From the NCBI GenBank assembly GCA_018806985.1, contig JADANN010000401.1, forward strand, positions 558,001 to 622,000: 64,000 bases of DNA. The letters are read 5' to 3'. Both the position numbers and the translations under genes were made by a program. The notes beneath the pieces are model-generated. The model was not told the DNA's origin. It was given only the letters and a program-made list of their open reading frames with translations, and searched no databases. This DNA is from Angiostrongylus vasorum (taxonomy: Eukaryota; Nematoda; Chromadorea; Rhabditida; Metastrongylidae). Of the stretch, positions 57,803 to 64,000 are shown one piece after another (positions within the stretch are counted from its first letter, which is position 1; the number at the start of each line of letters is the position of its first letter).

Positions 57803-58850
57803 GTGAGTCCAGTATTACAGAATAAATACGAAAAATGAAATTCCACTGATGGCATGAGAAAAGCCGTATTTAAGATGCTAGTCTAAAAAACTGTTTAAAG
57901 TTCGTCTCATAGGAGAGTCAGTGATACTGCGGTGGATCCTAAAGGTTTTACGTAAGAATAAAAGACAGTAAAAGTGAAGGCGAAGCCATGACATTAAATG
58001 ATGCACCCCACTAGAAAGCCATGATGTAGCACTCTTGCTCAAGGCAGAAATGATGAGTAAATCGGTACTTATTATCGACAAATGCAAATCTATGCTGATA
58101 GAAGTGAGTGTCCTCGTACGAATGTTAACAGAAACCATAGAACAGTGGAGATTTTGCTAAACAAACATCAGTGACCACGCTTATGATCGAATGAGTTGAG
58201 CAGCCAACAGTAAAGACTGCTCTCGTCTTCATGGCTGGTCATTGGGTTTCGATTATTCGTCGAAGAACACCAATAGCATTACACTTTCGTATGAAGACCT
58301 TTATGTTTGCTATATATAGAGAATGTTCACTGGTAACTCGCAGAACTTCTCTCCAAATGGCAAGATTCATATAAGGGTAACCACGACACATAAACATCCA
58401 TGCATATATACACAAAAAATAATTACGTGTATACGGGAGGTGCAGGCCAATTTGGCGTGTCTGAGACATGAATACCATCTCCTGGACCGACTAGTGTCTC
58501 AAGTGATGAAGTAAATGGTCATTTTTGTTCATGCCGCTTGAGAACAAATCAAAGTACTGCGTTTTGATATCAATAAAATCATGGACAATCGTAGGAAAAA
58601 TGTTCCTGTAATGTCAACGATATCCGAGTCGTTACTGGTAGACGATTATTTACAAACTTTACTGGATCACGAGTTTGGAAATATAACAGTGCTGGATTTC
58701 TGAGGGGGTTCTTATCAAGGAAAATATTAAAATAACAACAGTAATCACTAAAGTCATTACCATATAATTAGCCCAGCCATTTTAGGTTTAATCACGAACT
58801 TTTTTCTAATTCAGGGTAATACTGAGAATTATTTGTTAGAATTTAGTGAG
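57803..58850. other. Intron
   Basis: No repeat family or exon is seen. Confidence 0.45.
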
Positions 58851-59000
58851 TACTTTGACAACTATGTGGATGGAAAAGAAATCGACAAGTTCCAAAGTGG
58901 CTTCTATGTCTACGATGGACTGCCTAAGCCCAGGCAAACAAACAGCACTGACTGGAACAGGGCGCCGAGGTTCCACATGCCACTTAGCAGATTAAGAGAT
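58851..59000 (+). CDS. Linker exon preceding the Ig run
   Basis: Open from 58815 to the donor AGAGAT|gtaagc at 59001, reading EYFDNYVDGKEIDKFQSGFY and NRAPRFHMPLSRLRD, which leads directly into the next Ig domain. The best acceptor (tctaattcag, exon from 58815) would be out of phase with 57802. An acceptor at AATTTAG (exon from 58851) restores phase. The left border is therefore uncertain. APRFHMPLSRLRDIPEGAEM has the usual P-F-P-L-.-.-V-.-EG run-up of a titin-type Ig. Confidence 0.6.
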
Positions 59001-59096
59001 GTAAGCCGTTGGTTAACAATATGATTGCAGATGTGGGCTTTTGAATTATTTTTTTGCAATCCTTTTTTAGCTCTAGTGATAATCCTTCTCGTTAAG

Positions 59097-59557
59097 ATTC
59101 CGGAAGGAGCGGAAATGACTCTCACATGTGTAGTCATTGGTTTCCCTGCTCCCGACATTACATGGCTTAAAAACGGCAAAAGGTAAGCCAAAGAAAGTCA
59201 TTGTAAAGCTTAGAACAGTCCCTTTGTTTCATATTATGTAACATGAGTCACACAGATTTAAAAGATCGAAAGAGTGTGTTCGTCTATGATAACTACATAA
59301 ATGGTACTGTTAAAAAACATCATACGTAAATCGTAAGTTAGGAAAATCATCAGCGTGAGGTGGTAGGCACTGACACGAGTAATTCAGTAAAATTCTCACG
59401 TACAGGTTAACACGAGAAGATAGCAATATGAGATGCAATGACGGTGTTTGCACACTCACCATTCCTGTCACAGCTGTCAGCAATGCTGGTAGTTATACTT
59501 GTGTAGCGGTTAACGAATATGGTACAGCTACATCAAGTACCTTTGTCGTCATCACAA
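59097..59557 (+). CDS. I-set Ig domain 1 of the 3' run, two exons
   Basis: Exon 59097-59182 (IPEGAEMTLTCVVIGFPAPD, then ITWLKNGK) and exon 59406-59557 (CTLTIPVTAVSNAGSYTCVA, then VNEYGTATSS) are joined in phase 2 at AAAAG|gtaagc and tacag. Both canonical cysteines and the core tryptophan are present, with the L.I..V....G.Y.C.A.N..G signature. This is a textbook intracellular I-set Ig of titin/obscurin/MLCK-type proteins. Such domains form sarcomeric binding sites and stiff rods. Exit phase 1 matches 60202. Confidence 0.92.
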
Positions 59558-59591
59558 GTTAGTTTTCTCTGGCACATTTTTCTATGTCGTG

Positions 59592-59865
59592 TGTAAGCCA
59601 GTGGTTAGTGGTACCACGCAATGCACACGTGGGTCGCTGGTTTGGTCCTACCGGCTCATCAAGCCTTCCATTCTTGAAAACCTAGTACCAGACTTGCCTG
59701 CCAGAATAGCAGCACTGATTTTTAACATTGCTAGACCATCTCGAATCTTTGTATAGACCAGATATTCACAGTCAGTCACCTTTAACGATGCTTGATGAAG
59801 ACGAATTCAAGAAGCATCCCGCGAAGATTGATTGACGCAGACAGCTTTGTTATTTTATCTTCCTT
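59592..59865 (+). mobile_element. Family A SINE inside the Ig intron
   Basis: GTGTAAGCCAGTGGTTAGTGG head to GACGCAGACAGCTTTG. Diverged, with a short deletion before CTAGTACCAGACTTG. Confidence 0.7.
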
Positions 59866-59907
59866 GTAGAGACTTGCTAGTGTATCAGTGTACTTTTTTT
59901 TATCTCT

Positions 59908-60028
59908 CAGATAGATCTGGTACTAAACTGCCGACCCTGAGAGAGGGAGGGCTTGTTTAGCCGCAGGGTGTGGGATAGAGCCAATTCAACGCAGGTCACC
60001 GCTAGCCACTGCGTTAAATGAGCCCTCC
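59908..60028 (-). mobile_element. Family A SINE, head fragment
   Basis: AGATCTGGTACTAAACTGCC to AGCCACTGCGTTAAATGAGCCC. Faces the plus-strand copy at 59592 in the same intron. Confidence 0.65.
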
Positions 60029-60201
60029 CGAAATGAGTTATGTCATTTAATCAATTGTTAAAGGGAGTGCTTTTCATATTTGAAGTAAATTTTCTTCTTA
60101 CAATAACTATTTCTTCATCAGGTTAGAATTGACTCTATTTATAACAATGAGAGCACACTATTTATACTAAAGTAAACGTAAAGTATGACTTATTATTTAA
60201 G

Positions 60202-60797
60202 CTCCTCGCAAGAACGACTACACCGCTCCGAAATTCATTGAACTTCTCGCAAATCAATGTATTTTTGAACACGACGAAATCATATTGGAATGCTATGTCA
60301 TTGGCAAACCGATTCCGTCAGTTATTTGGTAAGTTCGCTGTCAGCTAGTACATTACTGTTAACAATAAGATTTTTGAAAGAGCTAAGAAGGTCAAGCACT
60401 TTTTTGTCTACAGTAAATTTACTTTAATTCATGAAGACCTCTGGGGTTACAGCATGCGATTCCAAGATAGCATTCATTAACTACCTTATAATACTGGCTA
60501 TCACTGCTGTATGTAACCTAAGTCTATCTATTTTGGTTTTTGTCGTCAGTTCACGAGCTTTTTTATTTCCGCGTTCATGAAGTTACAGTAATTCATCCGA
60601 AGGTTGGTATCTGCTTTCCAGGTATAAAGACGGCCTAAAGTTGATGATAGAGGATCGAATGCTTCAATATATGGATAGAAAAGGATATACGAATTTAAAT
60701 ATCATGAAAGCCGTACGAGGAGATTCTGGAGGTTACACTTGCGTCGCGTACAATGCCATTGGAAAGGATTTTACTCACTGCCGTGTACAAGTAGTAG
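60202..60797 (+). CDS. I-set Ig domain 2 of the 3' run, two exons
   Basis: Exon 60202-60328 enters in phase 1, reads APKFIELLANQCIFEHDEII, LECYVIGKPIPSVIW, and exits in phase 2 inside the tryptophan codon. Exon 60622-60797 follows tttccag and reads YKDGLKLMIEDRMLQY, NLNIMKAVRGDSGGYTCVAY, NAIGKDFTHCRV. Both cysteines and the tryptophan are present. The intron at the core tryptophan recurs in the neighbouring Ig at nearly the same place, supporting domain duplication. Exit phase is 1. Confidence 0.92.
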
Positions 60798-60954
60798 GTC
60801 AGCTTCTCAATCCATTTCTAAACGTAAAATTCCACGAATTGCTGAAAAAGTGTCATATTATGCCTACGTGATTAGGTGTGCTTTGGATGATACAATTAAT
60901 AATAATAAACGAATAATACTAAGTTACAATGTTACATTTTTTTCTTTATTTACT

Positions 60955-61345
60955 GCCTATTACAATTTTTCATGGCAGGTTATTATGTGTACTCACCCAC
61001 AATAATGCTGAGATATTTGCAAAACTCTGGACTGCAGGTGTTTGCGGTGGGGTACGAACACGCTATTACCTTTTCCGGGGGCTAACGCGTTCACCACCAC
61101 ACCAAGCGGGTTCTTCGTTTCGCCCGTTTCTCAGCTATTGTTATCGATCAGGCCATCAGCAATCACCCGTCAACAGGATTTCCCGTCAATATAGCTGAGA
61201 GATGGGCAAAGCGAAGGACTTGCATGGTGTGGTGGTGAACGTGTTAGCCCTCCGGAAAGGATAATAGCGCGTTCGTTCCCCACCACAAACACCTGCAGTC
61301 CGCGATTTTGCAAACATCTCAGCATTACTGAGGTTGAATACTAAT
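60955..61345. mobile_element. Family B repeat, inverted composite
   Basis: Minus arm CATGGCAGGTTATTATG to CCGTCAACAGGATT (about 60972-61180), then plus arm ATAGCTGAGAGATGGGCAAAG to CAGCATTACTGAGGTTG. It is the largest composite in the window. Confidence 0.75.
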
Positions 61346-61724
61346 TTAATATTTAACATTCTGTGTGGACATCCACACAAAAAACGACAGCAAATGTTGT
61401 GCCGATCCCAGCACTTCTCACATTCGATTCGTTTCTTCGCATGGATTGTGCACAGATCAGATTTCACAACTGGTACTCTTAAATGCATCATAGTAAATGT
61501 ATGCCCCGCCATGCCAAGCGGTATGTAAAGACGTCTGATAAGGCTGTCGTCGTGTTGCAGTAGAAGTGCAAGCAACTACCACCGTTCTGTTTCTTTGAAA
61601 TGCTGTTTTAGATTAGAATAATTGTCATCTCGTGCAGTCCGCTGTGTGGTCGCTTCTTACCAGATGCCCCACAATCACAGGAGACAGAAAAAGTTGTGAT
61701 TGATTCCGAAGATGCTTTTGTTAG

Positions 61725-62006
61725 GAAGGCTTCACACATTTTTTTCTGCTTTCCTATGTCTTGACGCAATCATGTCAAGGCATTCTCGGGACATTTCCAT
61801 GGGCGGTCGTTGGTACTTACAACTGATTGGAAGCTTCTTCACTTCGCGAAAAGGTTTATATGCTGCGGACATTTTTGACGCATTCTTGGCTATCCTTGTG
61901 GATGCAGAAGTAGAACATCTACACAAAATGTGGCTCCGTGGAGTATATGAACCCTTGCTTTATACAACAAGAGGCAATAGTTTCAAAAGCTGTTATATTA
62001 TACAAG
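61725..62006 (+). CDS. Candidate symmetric exon between Ig domains 2 and 3
   Basis: 282 nt, after ctttTGTTAG and ending TACAAG|gttgtt, open throughout. It starts and ends in phase 1, so it can be included or skipped without shifting the frame between 60797 and 62120. It reads GGRWYLQLIGSFFTSRKGLY, DIFDAFLAILVDAEVEHLHK, with no recognised fold. Just upstream, 61612-61720 is open in a different frame (GRFLPDAPQSQETEKVVIDS), so the local gene structure is unsettled. Confidence 0.4.
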
Positions 62007-62119
62007 GTTGTTTCTCTTTTTTTCTGATTATTAAAAGCATTCACTTCCAAAGTCACTGAGTAATTTAGTCACCTGCAAACTCTTGATGAATAGCATTTCA
62101 ATTTTCGTTTGTGCTACAG

Positions 62120-63240
62120 GAATGGATTTCGGCAGAGTGCTGCTATCTCCCTCATTCTATCCTAGCCGCAATCGCATTACGTTTCCCGCCTCGTGTTCGA
62201 AGAAGCCTCGTGCACCACTCATAACTCGTGCCCTCGTGAATACCGTCGTGAACATTGGTGAGGTTTTTCCCAGTTATAAGTACGGATGGTTTTCAAGGTA
62301 TTTCAGTGATCATGAGTATGATTCCATTTAAAGAGCGAAAACTCAATTACAGACAAAGAGCAGACTCTCGCTTATAGGTTTTGATAAGTGCTAGTTCTCT
62401 CAGAACCACTTTTGATGCAATGATTTCGCAGTTTCTGATGTAATGCAGGATATTATGCACAGAACGAGATATTCTGGTGATTTATAATTATCTACGATTA
62501 CTGGTGACGGGAGGGAGTACCGAATGTTAGAAATGCGTAAAGTGTAAGAATGTGTAATGGAGCTTTATCTTTTTAAAAAAATGTCTGCCAGACCGTAAAA
62601 ATAAGGTAGTCCTACAACGAAACTGGTTGCTAGATAAGAAAATTGAAGCCACAAGTTAACTAAGAAGTTGGTTTAGAAATTAGTCCTGCAAAGAATTTGC
62701 TGTTACGTAATGAAAGTTCAAGGAAATGTAGGAGTTTTACTATGTCTTGAATGTGACAAGGGGCTGGAGTTCCGTTAAGCTTCATTTTGTAGAAATATTA
62801 GAATGCAGTGTTTAGTAGAACAGGATCAGCGAAAAAAAGAACGAGTGAAGTTCTAATTGATGGCAGCTACTGAATTCCACCTTGAAGTGATTCGCGGCTT
62901 TCTTATTTTTGGTACATCAATTCATTAAACTATTTTAGTTCTCTGAACCAAACTGACAAAATATTGAGATCAGAATCTCTTTTTGGCTATTTATTCGCTC
63001 ATCATTATGAAAAGTTACCACCAGGAAGTCGTAAGCTTTTGGAACTAGAGGTGGATGGAGAACCTATACCTACAGTGGAGTGGTATCATGACGATAAGTT
63101 GATTGCTGAAAGTCGAACTCTACGCACCTATTTTGATGGAAGGGTAGCAATCTTAAAGATTTTTGAGGTACAACCCGATCATCAAGGGTGTTACCTCTGC
63201 AAGGTCAGTTCCTAAACGTTTCCTTCTGGTCTTATGACTA

Positions 63241-63290
<50 letters not shown>

Positions 63291-63463
63291 AATATTATTT
63301 TTCTTATTTTTTTTGCAGTTTGATAATGAGCTATGTTCAGGTTGACAATAGATTCGGCTGTGCGCAATCAAGTGCCATGCTGCTTGTCAATCAGGAGGCT
63401 GTTGAACACGTCTCGCAGATGCCAGTGTTTTTGGACAAAATCAAGGATATCATCATTCGAGAA
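62120..63463 (+). CDS. Ig domain 3 of the 3' run, three exons
   Basis: Exons 62120-62257 (after gctacag), 63025-63203 (after accaccag) and 63341-63463 (after tatgttcag) join in phases 1 and 0. The run reads APLITRALVNTVVNIG, SRKLLELEVDGEPIPTVEWY, LKIFEVQPDHQGCYLCK, VDNRFGCAQSSAMLLV. The tryptophan and F-strand cysteine are present; the B-strand cysteine is replaced (LELEV), so no normal core pair can form. The acceptor at 63024 was chosen because it restores the Ig pattern and phase, although the sequence upstream is also open. At 63464 GAA|gtgaga may be a donor; otherwise the frame runs on eight codons to TAG at 63482-63484. The following PVFLDKIKDI looks like the start of another Ig run-up, favouring continuation. 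Confidence 0.82.
63241..63288. repeat. TA dinucleotide microsatellite in an Ig intron
   Basis: About 22 TA units form the centre of the 137-bp intron between the last two exons of Ig domain 3. Confidence 0.95.
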
Positions 63464-63484
63464 GTGAGAAAATCTTCGAAATAG

Positions 63485-64000
63485 AGCTACAAACAAGTTG
63501 AATACTTAAGATTCCTTTAAAATATAAGTCGAGAAATATTTACTTGGAAAATGACGTCAGATAGACGAAAAGTTGCAGAAAAATTGAATTCAAGTAATAG
63601 ATTCATGGTGGAGGAAATGATACGGAGGAAAGGAAGAAGGAAAAAAAGAAAAAAGGAAGCGAAGGAATGGAAGGAAGGAAAGAAGGAAAAACGAAAATAC
63701 ATTGGCTTTGGACCAGTTTCCTCGGATTTTCTGAGAGCAAAGGATTTTTTTTATATGCTAATACGACATTGAGCGTTCTGAGAAGACTTGTGCTATAAAA
63801 CTACTATTTCATGAAACGATTTTTTTCCTTGAAATTCCTTTCTTTGCCTTTGTGAACATTCTTAGTAGGAGGAGCCGTTTGTGCGCAAATGTTTCCCAAC
63901 TGGTAGCGGTTGTAAAATTTCAATTTGAGCTTGAGAATAAGAAACGATTGAGAAAAAACTACAGAGAATTCCAAGTAGGGGTTTTAAAAATGCTGCAAAA
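63485..64000. other. Right-edge stretch, no supported feature
   Basis: Probably intron. The 73-codon frame at 63551 is dominated by an AGGAAG-rich purine run (63618-63700, lysine/arginine-rich) and is not convincing coding sequence. Confidence 0.4.

Overview
The window looks like nematode chromosomal DNA, most likely from a strongylid such as a hookworm. Short exons lie between introns with TTTCAG-like acceptors, the intron and intergenic DNA is AT-rich, there is an RTE-clade LINE, and two short-repeat families occur dozens of times. No bacterial or viral gene organisation is visible. Family assignments come from reading the sequence; no database search was run.

Layout. A very large plus-strand gene appears to run through the whole window and is cut at the left edge and probably at the right. 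It begins with a near-identical 64-residue coding tandem repeat (1-1543), continues as a long charged, low-complexity region (to 6522), then has two fibronectin-III-like units (7719-8426 and 9663-14100) and an Ig-like unit (14759-15773). After a 30-kb gap it resumes with Ig and Fn3 pieces (46388-48544), linker exons (52574-59000) and three Ig domains (59097-63463). Splice phases agree across most of these junctions. The design is that of a giant muscle cytoskeletal protein of the titin/obscurin/stretchin kind, but I cannot assign an orthologue. The charged region is broken repeatedly, mostly beside runs of A, so either the assembly has indel errors or this part is decaying.

Inside the 30-kb gap, on the minus strand, lies a voltage-gated potassium channel gene (17336-23086). 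It has a T1 domain with an exact HX5CX20CC zinc motif, S1-S6, an arginine-rich S4 and a TVGYGD filter. A second, unidentified minus-strand exon cluster is at 25382-25973.

The rest is mobile DNA: about 24 copies of a tRNA-like SINE (family A, about 280 bp), about 11 copies of a second repeat (family B, about 270 bp, often as inverted composites), a full-length but broken RTE LINE with a 12-bp target duplication (10265-13542), a Penelope-like fragment with a GIY-YIG domain between inverted terminal repeats (28312-29320), and several short elements with a hammerhead-ribozyme-like core. One family A copy landed exactly on a 3' splice site of the giant gene, duplicated it, and now supplies the pyrimidine tract of the working copy. 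This is the most interesting observation in the window.
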